In this document: piece by piece, positions 11,001 to 16,900 of the stretch
Layout: each line of letters starts with the position of its first letter
Numbering within the stretch: the stretch's first letter is position 1
Source: Umezawaea sp036375055
Lineage (GTDB): Bacteria > Actinomycetota > Actinomycetes > Mycobacteriales > Pseudonocardiaceae
Assembly (NCBI RefSeq): GCF_036375055.1
Contig: NZ_DASUSQ010000043.1
Location: forward strand, 8,472-72,471
Direction of reading: 5' to 3'
Length of the DNA stretch: 64,000 nt
The notes under the pieces: generated by a model
What the model saw: the letters and a program-made list of their open reading frames with translations, nothing else
The model's database searches: none
What the model was told of the DNA's origin: nothing
Translations under genes and position numbers: made by a program

Positions 11001-13825
11001 TCACCGGTCAGGGCTCGCAGCGGCTCGGGATGGGGCGTGAGCTGTACGAGGCGTTCCCGGTGTTCGCGGACGCGTTCGACGCGGTGTGCGCCCGGTTCGA
11101 CCTGCCGCTGCGCGACGTCGTGTTCGGCGACGACGCCGACCTGCTGAACCAGACCGGCTACACGCAGCCCGCGCTGTTCGCGGTCGAGGTGGCGCTGTTC
11201 CGGCTCACCGAGTCGTGGGGCGTCAAGCCCGACTACCTCGCGGGCCACTCCATCGGCGAACTCGCCGCCGCCCACGTGTCCGGGGTGCTGTCGCTGGACG
11301 ACGCGGCCACGCTCGTCGGCGCTCGCGGTCGGCTGATGCAGGCCCTGCCGACCGGCGGCGCGATGGTCGCCCTGCAGGCCACCGAGGGTGAGGTGCTGGA
11401 GCACCTGACCGACCGGGTCTCGCTCGCCGCCGTCAACGGGCCGTCGTCGGTCGTGGTGGCCGGTGACGAGGACGCCGTGCGGGACGTGGTCGCCCGCTTC
11501 GGCGACCGGAAGTCCAAGCGCCTGGCCGTGTCGCACGCGTTCCACTCGCCGCGCATGGACGCCATGCTGGAGGAGTTCCGCGTGGTGGCGAAGGAACTGA
11601 CGTTCTCCGCCCCGCGCATCCCGATCGTCTCCACGCTGACCGGGGAACTCGCCACCGCCGAGGAGCTGACCTCGGTCGACTACTGGGTCCACCACGTCCG
11701 CGACACCGTCCGCTTCGCCCACGCCGTGCGCACGCTGGAAACCGCCGGTGCGTCGACGTTCCTGGAGCTGGGCCCGGACGCGGTGCTGACCGCGATGGGC
11801 GCCGAGAGCGCCACCACCGCCACCCTGGTCCCGACGCAGCGGGCCGACCGGTCCGAGGTGCCCGCACTGCTGGGCGCGCTCGCCGCACTGCACGTGCGCG
11901 GCGTGGCGGTCGACTGGACGCCGTTCTTCGCCGGTTCCGGCGCCCGCCGGGTCGACCTGCCCACCTACCCGTTCCAGCGTGAGCGCTTCTGGCTCGCCTC
12001 CGACGAGAACCCCGGCACGGACGCCCTGCGCTACCGCGTCGAGTGGACGCCGGTCGCCGACGGCGGCCCCGCGGCCACCGGCCGCTGGCTGGTCGTCACC
12101 CCGGCGGGTGCGGAGGAGTCCGAGCTGGTCACCGGCCTCGGGCAGCGCGGTCTCGACGTGGTCACCGTCGGCTCGTCCGACGACCGGGCCGCGCTGACCG
12201 CCGCGCTCGCGGGTGTCGACGCGGTCGACGGCGTGCTGTCGCTGTCCGACAGCGCCACCGACACCCTGGTGCTGGTGCAGGCCCTCGGCGACGCCGAGAT
12301 CGGCGCTCCGCTGTGGGCGGCGACCCGCGGCGCGGTGTCGACCGGTTCCGGCGACCCGGTGCTCAGCCCCGCGCAGGCCCAGGTCTGGGGCCTCGGCGTG
12401 GTCGCCGCGCTGGAGCACCCCGACCGCTGGGGCGGCCTGATCGACCTGCCGGAAGCCCTGGACGGGACCGTGCTCGACCACCTCGCCCGCGTCCTCGCGG
12501 GCACCGAGGACCAGGTCGCGATCCGCGAGGGCGGCGTGCTGGCCCGCAGGCTGGCGCACGCGCCCGCCGGGCCGTCCACCGGTCCGTGGACGCCGCGCGG
12601 CACCGTCCTGGTGACCGGCGGCACCGGAGCGCTCGGCGGGCAGGTCGCCCGCTGGCTGGCCGGTGCGGGCGCGGAGCACCTGGTGCTCACCGCCGCCCCG
12701 GACGCCGAGGAGGCACCGGAGCTGCTGGCCGAACTGGCCGACCTCGGGGTCAGGACCACGGTCGTGCGCTGCGACGTGACCGAACGCGACCAGGCCGCCG
12801 TGGTGGTCGACCAGCACGCGCCGAACGCCGTGGTGCACGCGGTCGAGGTCGGCCAGTCGACCCCGGTGCGGGACAACGACCTCGCGGAGTTCTCCTCGGT
12901 CCTGTCCGCCAAGATCATGGGCGCGGCGCACCTGGACGACCTGCTCGGCGACACCCCGCTGGACGCGTTCGTGGTGTTCTCCTCCACGGCCGGTGTCTGG
13001 GGCAGCGCCAACCAGGCCGCCTACGCGGCGGGCAGCGCCTTCCTGGACGCGCTGGCCCAGCAGCGCCGGGCCCGCGGCCTCGCGGGGCTGTCGGTGGCGT
13101 GGGGCCCGTGGGCGGGTGGCGGGCAGGACGAGGTGCTGCGCCGCAGCGGACTCCCAGCCCTCCGGCCGGAACGGGCGGTGGCCGCGCTGCGGCAGGCCGT
13201 CGAGTCCGGCGACACCACGGTCACCGTCGCCGACGTCGACTGGGACCGCTTCGCGACCCTGTTCACCGCCGCCCGGCCGAGTCCGCTCATCGCGGACCTG
13301 CCGGAGGTGCGCAAGGCGCTCGCGGTCGAGACCTCCGACGGCGACAGCGCGCTGCGGACCACCCTCCTGGCGCTGCCCGAGACCGATCGTGACCGCGTGC
13401 TGCTGGACCTGGTGCGCGAGCAGGTCGCCGCGGTGCTCGGCCACGCGAACGCGGGCGGCATCGAGGCCGACCGGGCGTTCCGCGAACTCGGCTTCTCCTC
13501 GCTCACCGCGGTGGAGCTGCGCAACAACCTCAACGGCGCGACGGGGTTGACGCTGCCCGCCACGCTCGTCTTCGACTACCCGACCCCGCTCGTCCTCGTG
13601 GACCTGCTGCGCACCGAACTGCTGGGTGACGCGGCGGAAACCGAGGTGCGCCGAGCGCTCGCCGGACTCTCGCTGGACCGGCTGCGCGACGCGGGCCTGC
13701 TCGACGCCCTGTTGCGGCTGGTGAACGGCGAAGCCGAAACGGTCGCCGCCGACGACGGGGACTCGGTCGACGACATGGACGTCGACAGCCTCGTCTCGAT
13801 GGCCCTCGACAGCAGCAACTCCTGA
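2..13825 (+). CDS. Type I modular PKS, gene A (5' partial; modules M1-M3)
   Basis: Cytosolic multidomain polyketide synthase that elongates an acyl chain on tethered carriers. The reading frame is open from base 2, inside a ketosynthase (KS), so the true start lies upstream. 4607 residues are in the window, ending at TGA 13823-13825. Domain order is KS(partial)-AT-DH-ER-KR-ACP, KS-AT-KR-ACP from residue 1693, KS-AT-KR-ACP from residue 3145, then a C-terminal docking segment. All three ATs have GHSIG and HAFHS, which indicates malonyl-CoA. Predicted output is one saturated two-carbon unit followed by two beta-hydroxyl extensions, unless the divergent M3 ketoreductase is inactive. The tail (DDMDVDSLVSMAL) resembles class 1 docking tails and suits the head of gene B, 25 bp downstream. 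Oddities are the M3 carrier motif GFSSL and a degenerate M3 KR. Earlier modules of this protein may lie outside the window. Confidence 0.97.
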   Translation: MTPLDVDVIEAHGTGTKLGDPIEAQALIAAYGPERERPLLLGSVKSNIGHTQAAAGVAAVIKTVLSLQHGVIPKTLHVDEPSPQIDWSSGAAELVTETRPWPETGHARRVGVSSFGYSGTNAHAILEQAPLLDVEVAERHELPIVPVVLSGKTPEALREQAANLVPLVERGIDLADLAFSAATTRANLEHRSVLVADGRDDLLAGLVALADGSTAPGLVRDEAVIGRTAVLFTGQGSQRIAMGQELYAAFPVYAEAYDAVCAHLDPRLAEAMADADLLNRTEFTQPALFAIEVALYRLVESWGVRPDFLAGHSIGELAAAHVAGVLSLADAAALVTARGKLMQALPTGGAMVAVQATEDEVRPHLTDRVSIAAVNGPRSVVVAGDEDAVEQVVARFADRKSKRLTVSHAFHSPRMDGMLAEFRTVAAGLSFRAPMISIVSTLTGGLVTAEEITSPDHWVKHVREAVRFADAVKTLETAGVATFLELGPDGVLTAMAAESTTAALVPALRKDRSEVRSVVSALGAVHSRGVRVDWSSYFAGSGAVRVELPTYAFQRERYWLDGTKSKQDVRSAGLGATDHPLLGAVLLSPNGEALFTARLSRSGNAWLADHVVAGNVVVPGTALVDLAIRAGDQLGCGHLDELLLQAPLVLPERGGVMVCVSVSEPDASGRRPVTLYSRPEGDEETAWTTHATGVLADETVSAGFDLTAWPPPGAEPVEVGPVYDDLAGAGLSYGPVFQGLKAAWRDGDDVYAEVALPDSEHRQAAKFGVHPALLDAVLHALALNSGKGEGGSLPFSWNGVSLHAAGATVLRAKISPSGHGDAVSVHVADGGGSPVARIDSLVLRPIGGQPLKSATGHADSLFRIDWTPLSLEDKAPDTNAVTLVVPDGDVREVTASVLADVQAFLAEESDAVLVVVTSGAVTALPGENTTNLAHAAVSGLIRAAQSEHLDRIVLVDAPEGLLGTEVASGESELAVRGGKAYAPRLVRAFSGTVPRFDAEGPWRLDFSAQGTVDNLITVPWPEAERDLEPEQVRIGVRAAGVNFRDVMNTLGMYPGDAGLMGLEAAGVVLAVGSAVDRLAVGDRVMGMMDASFGPVALADHRMVCPMPDGWSFAEAAAVPLVFLTALYGLNDLGGLKPGESVLVHAAAGGVGMAATQVARRLGGEVYGTASTGKWHVLRAADLPEDHIASSRTTDFERQFTTATGGRGVDVVLDALAGEFVDASLRLAGLGDGGRFVEMGKTDIRDADEVAAQYPGVTYRAFDLIEAGPERIREMLYQLYDWFSAGDMSPLPVTTWDLHRAPEAFRYLGQAKHIGKVVLTIPAKLDGTVLITGGTGGLGAELARHLVGQGVQHLVLTSRRGPDAPGAAELVAELDARVDVVACDVSDRAAVEALLAGIPNLSGVVHTAGVLDDGVLESLTPERFDAVFAPKVDAARHLHELTLDRDLAVFALFSSSAGLLGSPGQANYAAANTYLNGLATHRRSLGLPAVAMDWGLWDQSAGMGAGLSKVDLARMARAGIPALSVPEGLSLFDAALALDAAVAVPIKLDLAALRTSKTELHPLLRGLVRQPVRRAAAGSGAESSQWSQKLAALSPAEQDDLLLDMVRGQVAIVLGFSSAHQVQAGRGLVDMGLDSLSAVELRNTLSSATGLRLPATVVFDYPTPQALAGHLREELVDTGDSGAKKAVASTVGSDEPIAIVSMACRLPGGVRSPEDLWDLVTSGRDAITPFPTDRGWATKLGFDVSGGGFVETATSFDRDFFSINPREALAMDPQQRMLLETTWETFERAGMDPTSVRGKQIGVYIGGSATDYGDGMDIPEELAGLVLTGITPSVMSGRIAYTFGLEGPTFTVDTACSSSIVALHLAAQALRNGECDSALVGGVMVLATPSVFAEFATQSGLSPDGRCKAFSSGADGTGWSEGVGMLLVERLSDARRNGHEVLAVVRGSAINQDGASSTLTAPNGPSQQRVIRQALANSGLTPDEVDVVEAHGTGTRLGDPIEAQAILSTYGQDRDRPVLLGSLKSNLGHTQAAAGLAGIIKMVEALRHGVAPKTLHVEEPSPHIDWAAGAVELLAENTPWPETGRPRRAAVSAFGIAGTNTHLILEEAPAARPEKVERTSVPLVPVLVSGKTSEALREQAANLAAYLHDENTELVDVGYSSVATRATFDHRAVVVARDWNELIDGLDALVLGQAPTGAVVDGALAVLFTGQGSQRLGMGRELHETFPAYAKAFDEVCAEFDVPVREVVFGTDADALDQTGLTQPALFAVEVALYRLVESWGVKPDYLAGHSIGELAAAHVSGVLSLADACALVGARGRLMQALPTGGSMVAIQATESEVRARLVGRVSIAAVNGPTSVVVAGDDDAVEAVVAAFADRRTKKLSVSHAFHSPRMDAMLTDFRAVADRLTFHAPRIPIVSTLTGQLADPEDLASPDYWVRHVRNAVRFADAVRTLEGRGVSTFLELGPDGVLTAMGQDSVTDAVLVAGQRRDRPEAKGLLRAVGLLHARGVRVDWSAFYEGSGAQRVDLPTYAFQREHLWFEPAKEAGYAPDSIEAKFWDAVEHEDLASLGAALSDEDSQAFDAVLPVLSRWRRDARSESTVDGWRYRVEWRPTDVGTASARGRWLAVGTDDAASALTDRGVEVVTVTDPASAADLGRFDGVLAFPADVTEALLTVQALADVDAPLWLVTRGAVMTGRADRPSTPEAAQLWGLGRVVALEHPERWGGLVDLPADLDKRAADRFAAVLAGSEDQVAVRSSGVFGRRIVHAPAGAGTAWTPRGTVLVTGGTGALGGHVARWLAGAGAEHVVLTSRRGAGAPGAAELTADLEALGARVTIAACDAADRDAVAALVAEHPPTAVFHAAGTDHTEAVEGHRLDTFARVLAGKVSGAQHLDELVGEVDAFVLFSSIAGIWGSGGQAAYASANAHLDALAESRRARGLTALAVSWGPWADAGMAVEGSDAAEQLRRRGVVGMATAPAITALRRAIRADDTTVTVADVDWTRFAPVFTAARPSPLLAELPEVAEKPVQTTEDSSLARRIAALPEAEQAHALVELVRAQVASALGHASADAVRPDRAFKELGFDSLTAVELRNSLVTATGLSLPATLVFDYPNPAALAAHLRTELVGSRSATSNTTALTPVTAAVTDDPIAIVAMSCRFAGGVSSPEDLWSLLVEGRDAMTGFPADRGWDLDLYDPDPDAAGKSYAREGAFLHDAGEFDPAFFGISPREALAMDPQQRLLLETSWEAFERAGIDPASVRGQQVGVFAGTNGQDYGAALTSLPSELEGFFGTGNAASVFSGRISYTFGLEGPAVTVDTACSSSLVALHLAVQALRNGECDLALAGGVTIMSSPGAFIDFSRNRGLAVDGRCKAFASGADGTAWGEGIGMLLVERLSDARRNGHQVLAVVRGTAVNQDGASNGLTAPNGPSQQRVIRRALDRAGLAPSDVDVVEAHGTGTALGDPIEAQALLATYGQDRGTPLLLGSVKSNIGHTQAAAGVAAIIKSVLAMRHGIVPKTLHVDEPSAQVDWSAGAVELATETVEWPETGRVRRVGVSSFGMSGTNAHAIVEQAPAEPEVERAPVPVVPIILSAKTPQALREQAARLMTVDADLADIGFTLATGRAGLEHRAVVIAGGPDELERGLTAVAGGTGAPEVVRGSTATGRLAFLFTGQGSQRLGMGRELYEAFPVFADAFDAVCARFDLPLRDVVFGDDADLLNQTGYTQPALFAVEVALFRLTESWGVKPDYLAGHSIGELAAAHVSGVLSLDDAATLVGARGRLMQALPTGGAMVALQATEGEVLEHLTDRVSLAAVNGPSSVVVAGDEDAVRDVVARFGDRKSKRLAVSHAFHSPRMDAMLEEFRVVAKELTFSAPRIPIVSTLTGELATAEELTSVDYWVHHVRDTVRFAHAVRTLETAGASTFLELGPDAVLTAMGAESATTATLVPTQRADRSEVPALLGALAALHVRGVAVDWTPFFAGSGARRVDLPTYPFQRERFWLASDENPGTDALRYRVEWTPVADGGPAATGRWLVVTPAGAEESELVTGLGQRGLDVVTVGSSDDRAALTAALAGVDAVDGVLSLSDSATDTLVLVQALGDAEIGAPLWAATRGAVSTGSGDPVLSPAQAQVWGLGVVAALEHPDRWGGLIDLPEALDGTVLDHLARVLAGTEDQVAIREGGVLARRLAHAPAGPSTGPWTPRGTVLVTGGTGALGGQVARWLAGAGAEHLVLTAAPDAEEAPELLAELADLGVRTTVVRCDVTERDQAAVVVDQHAPNAVVHAVEVGQSTPVRDNDLAEFSSVLSAKIMGAAHLDDLLGDTPLDAFVVFSSTAGVWGSANQAAYAAGSAFLDALAQQRRARGLAGLSVAWGPWAGGGQDEVLRRSGLPALRPERAVAALRQAVESGDTTVTVADVDWDRFATLFTAARPSPLIADLPEVRKALAVETSDGDSALRTTLLALPETDRDRVLLDLVREQVAAVLGHANAGGIEADRAFRELGFSSLTAVELRNNLNGATGLTLPATLVFDYPTPLVLVDLLRTELLGDAAETEVRRALAGLSLDRLRDAGLLDALLRLVNGEAETVAADDGDSVDDMDVDSLVSMALDSSNS
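5078..9433 (+). other. Module M2: KS-AT(malonyl)-KR-ACP
   Basis: KS spans 5078-6325, with catalytic Cys at 5564 (DTACSSS). AT spans about 6608-7619, with Ser at 6869 (GHSIG) and HAFHS from 7154. No DH is present. A short helical segment beginning FWDAVE at 7661 resembles the dimerization element described between AT and KR in KR-only modules. KR has its NADPH motif at 8333 and SRRG intact. The Lys (AGKVSG), Ser, Tyr (8756) and Asn (YASAN) tetrad is complete. Trp eight residues before Tyr, Gln at the third residue before Tyr and no LDD make it A-type (A1-like). ACP Ser is at 9248 (GFDSL). Predicted product is a beta-hydroxyl of the A-type configuration. Confidence 0.93.
9434..13646 (+). other. 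Module M3: KS-AT(malonyl)-KR(divergent)-ACP(variant)
   Basis: KS spans 9434-10711, with Cys at 9950. AT starts at about 10988, with Ser at 11249 (GHSIG) and HAFHS from 11534. The dimerization element seen in M2 is absent. KR starts at 12599 and keeps GGTGALG, the Lys (SAKIMG), Ser and Tyr (13022). The usual SRRG after the second strand is replaced by AAPD, and the Asn four residues after Tyr is Ser (13034). Trp before Tyr marks A-type. ACP has G-F-S-S-L: the attachment Ser (13499-13501) is kept but the preceding Asp is Ser (13496-13498). Either change could lower activity, so a beta-hydroxyl or a residual beta-keto is possible. Confidence 0.9.
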
Positions 13826-13949
13826 TCAGCCCCGAAGTGCGGAGCACATGATGACCTCCAACGAAAAAGTCGTCGCGGCGCTGCGGGCGTCCCTGAAGGA
13901 GACCGAGCGGCTGCGGAAGCAGAACCAGCAGCTCACGTCCGCGGCCCGT
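13644..13949 (+). other. Docking interface between proteins A and B
   Basis: The last about 60 residues of A (to 13822) contain a predicted helical stretch (LDRLRDAGLLDALLRLV) followed by an acidic end, DDMDVDSLVSMAL. Protein B opens with a heptad-like coiled coil, SNEKVVAALRASLKETERLR. Both resemble class 1 cis-AT docking partners. The ALRASLKE head is like the one remembered for the pikromycin synthase PikAII. This subtype differs from the other three junctions in the window, which supports A handing its chain specifically to B. Confidence 0.75.
13841..13844 (+). promoter_or_regulatory. Ribosome binding site of gene B
   Basis: GGAG lies 6 nt before ATG 13851 and only 3 nt before ATG 13848. 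The spacing favours the second of two adjacent ATG codons as the start. The choice alters the protein by one Met. Confidence 0.6.
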
Positions 13950-16900
13950 GAACCGATCGCGATCGTGTCGATGAGCTGCCGCTACCCCGGTGGCGTCAGC
14001 TCGCCGGAAGACCTGTGGCGCCTGGTGTCCACCGGCGGCGACGCCGTCGCGGGCCTGCCCGCCGACCGCGGCTGGGGCGACGACCTCACGTTCGGCGTGG
14101 CCGCGGGCGGGTTCCTCTACGACGCTGGCGAGTTCGACCCGGCGTTCTTCGGGATCAGCCCCCGCGAGGCGCTGGCGATGGACCCGCAGCAGCGGCTGCT
14201 GCTGGAAACCTCGTGGGAGGTCGTGGAACGGGCGGGCATCGACCCGCGTTCGCTGAAGGGCAGCCAGACCGGAGTGTTCGTCGGCGGCAGCGCCACCGGC
14301 TACGGCTCCGGCCTGGACGAGGTGCCCGAGGGCCTGGAAGGCCACCTGCTGACCGGCAACACGCCCAGCGTGTTCTCCGGCCGCGTCGCCTACACGTTCG
14401 GCTTCGAGGGCCCGGCCGTCACCATCGACACCGCGTGCTCCTCCTCGCTGGTCGCGATCCACCTGGCCGCGCAGGCGCTGCGCAACGGCGAGTGCACGCT
14501 CGCCCTCGCCGGTGGCGTCATGGTCATGGCGAACGCGGCGGTGTTCTCCGAGTTCGACAAGCAGGGCGGCCTGTCCCCGGACGGGCGCTGCAAGGCGTTC
14601 TCCTCCACCGCCGACGGCACCGGCTGGGCCGAGGGCGCGGGCATCCTGCTGCTGGAGAAGCTGTCCGACGCCCAGCGCAACGGCCACCAGATCCTCGCCG
14701 TGGTCAAGGGTTCCGCCATCAACCAGGACGGTGCCTCGAACGGCCTCACCGCCCCCAACGGCCCCGCCCAGCGCCGGGTCATCAAGGCCGCGCTGAGCAG
14801 CGCCAAGCTGTCACCGTCCGATGTGGACGTGGTGGAGGCGCACGGCACCGGCACCCGGCTCGGCGACCCGATCGAGGCGGGCGCGCTGCTCGCCACCTAC
14901 GGCCAGGACCGCGAACGCCCGCTGCTGCTGGGGTCGTTCAAGTCGAACATCGGCCACTCGCAGGCCGCCGCGGGTGTCGGTGGCGTGATCAAGATGGTCA
15001 TGGCGATCCGCAACGGGATCGCGCCGCGCACCCTGCACGTCCAGGAGCCGACCTCGCAGGTCGACTGGTCCGCCGGGGCCATCCAGCTGCTGACCGACGA
15101 GCAGGCCTGGCCCGAGACCGGCAAGCCGCGCCGCGCCGCCGTGTCGTCGTTCGGTGTGAGCGGTACCAACGCGCACACGATCATCGAACAGGCGCCGGAA
15201 ACCGACGTCGTGGAGACCGCCTCCGGCGTCGTCGGCGGGCTGGTGCCGTGGGTGCTGTCCGGTCGCGGTGAGCAGGCGCTGAAGGCGCAGGCCGACCGGC
15301 TCCGGTCGTTCGACCTGGGCGACCCGGCCGACGTGGCGTTCTCGCTGGCCACGACCCGTGCCGCGTTCGAGCACCGCGCCGTCGTCCTCGGCTCGACGCC
15401 AGAGGAACTGCGTCGGGGCGTGGACGCGCTGGCCGCCGGTGAGCGGGCCGAGAACGTGGTCTCCGGGCGGACGGTCGACGGCCGCACGGCCGTCGTGTTC
15501 ACCGGCCAGGGGTCGCAGCGGGCCGGGATGGGGCGTGAGCTGCACGCCGCGTTCCCGGTCTACGCCGCCGCGTTCGACGAGATCGCCGCGCTGGTCGACG
15601 TCCGGCTGGACGACCAGGACCTGCTGGACCGCACCGAGTTCACCCAGCCGACGCTGTTCGCGCTGGAGGTGGCGCTCTACCGGCTGGTCGAGTCGTGGGG
15701 CGTCAAGCCCGACTTCGTGACCGGCCACTCGATCGGCGAGATCGCCGCCGCGCACGTGTCCGGGGTGCTGTCGCTGGAAGACGCCACGAAGCTCGTGGCG
15801 GCTCGCGGCAAGCTCATGCAGGCACTGCCCGCCGGTGGCGCGATGGTCGCCCTCCAGGCCACCGAGGACGAGGTCACGCCGCACCTCACCGAGAAGGTGT
15901 CGCTGGCCGCCGTCAACGGGCCGTCGTCGGTCGTCGTGGCCGGGGACGAAGCCGGTGTGCTGGCGGTCGTCGAGGCGTTCGGCGGCCGGAAGTCCAAGCG
16001 CCTGGCCGTGTCGCACGCGTTCCACTCGCCGCTGATGGACCCGATGCTGGACGAGTTCCGCGCGGTCGTCTCCACGCTCACCTTCAACCAGCCGCGGATC
16101 CCGGTGCTCGGCGAGGTGACGGACCCGGAGCACTGGGTGCGGCACGTGCGCGGCACGGTCCGCTTCGCCGACGCCGTCACGACCCTCGAAGCGCAGGGCG
16201 TGCGGACGTTCCTGGAGTTGGGCCCGGACGGCGTGCTCACGGCGATGGGCCAGGAGTCCGTCACCGAGGCCGTGCTGGTCCCCGGCCTGCGCAAGGGCCG
16301 TCCCGAGGTCGCGACGCTGCTGCGCGCGGTCGCCGAACTCCACGTCCGGGGCGTTCGGGTTGACTGGACAACCCTGATCGAGGGCGCTCGCCCGGTCGAG
16401 CTGCCGACGTACGCGTTCCAGCGCGAGCACTTCTGGCTGGAGATGTCCCCGATCCGCACGGTGTCCGCGAGCGGCGAGGTGGACTCGGAGTTCTGGGCCG
16501 CCGTCGACACCGGCGACCTGGGGTCGCTCGACGACCTCGACCTGGGTGCCGACGCCGTCGCCGCGCTGGCGAGGTGGCGGCGCGCCCGCAAGGAGAGCAG
16601 CACGGTCGACGCGTGGCGGTACCGCGTCTCCTGGCTGCCCCTGACCGACCTGGGCGCCACCGTGGCGTCCGGTCGCTGGCTCGTGCTCGGCGGGAACCAC
16701 GACGACGTCGTGGACGGCCTCGCCGAACGGGGCCTCGACATCGTCCGGGTCGCGTGCGATCCGGGAACCGACCGCGAGACCCTGGCCGCCGCGCTGAGCG
16801 CGGCGGGCGAGGTCGACGGCGTGCTGTCGCTGGTGGCGCTGGACGCGCCGTCGTCGGCCACCGTCGTCGTGGTCCAGGCGTTGGGCGACGCGCGGATCGC

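Noticed and set aside
7804..11040. Long + strand frames shifted relative to gene A (also 301-1896 and 24917-26974)
   Set aside because: They are Arg/Pro-rich shadows inside an intact, motif-complete PKS frame.
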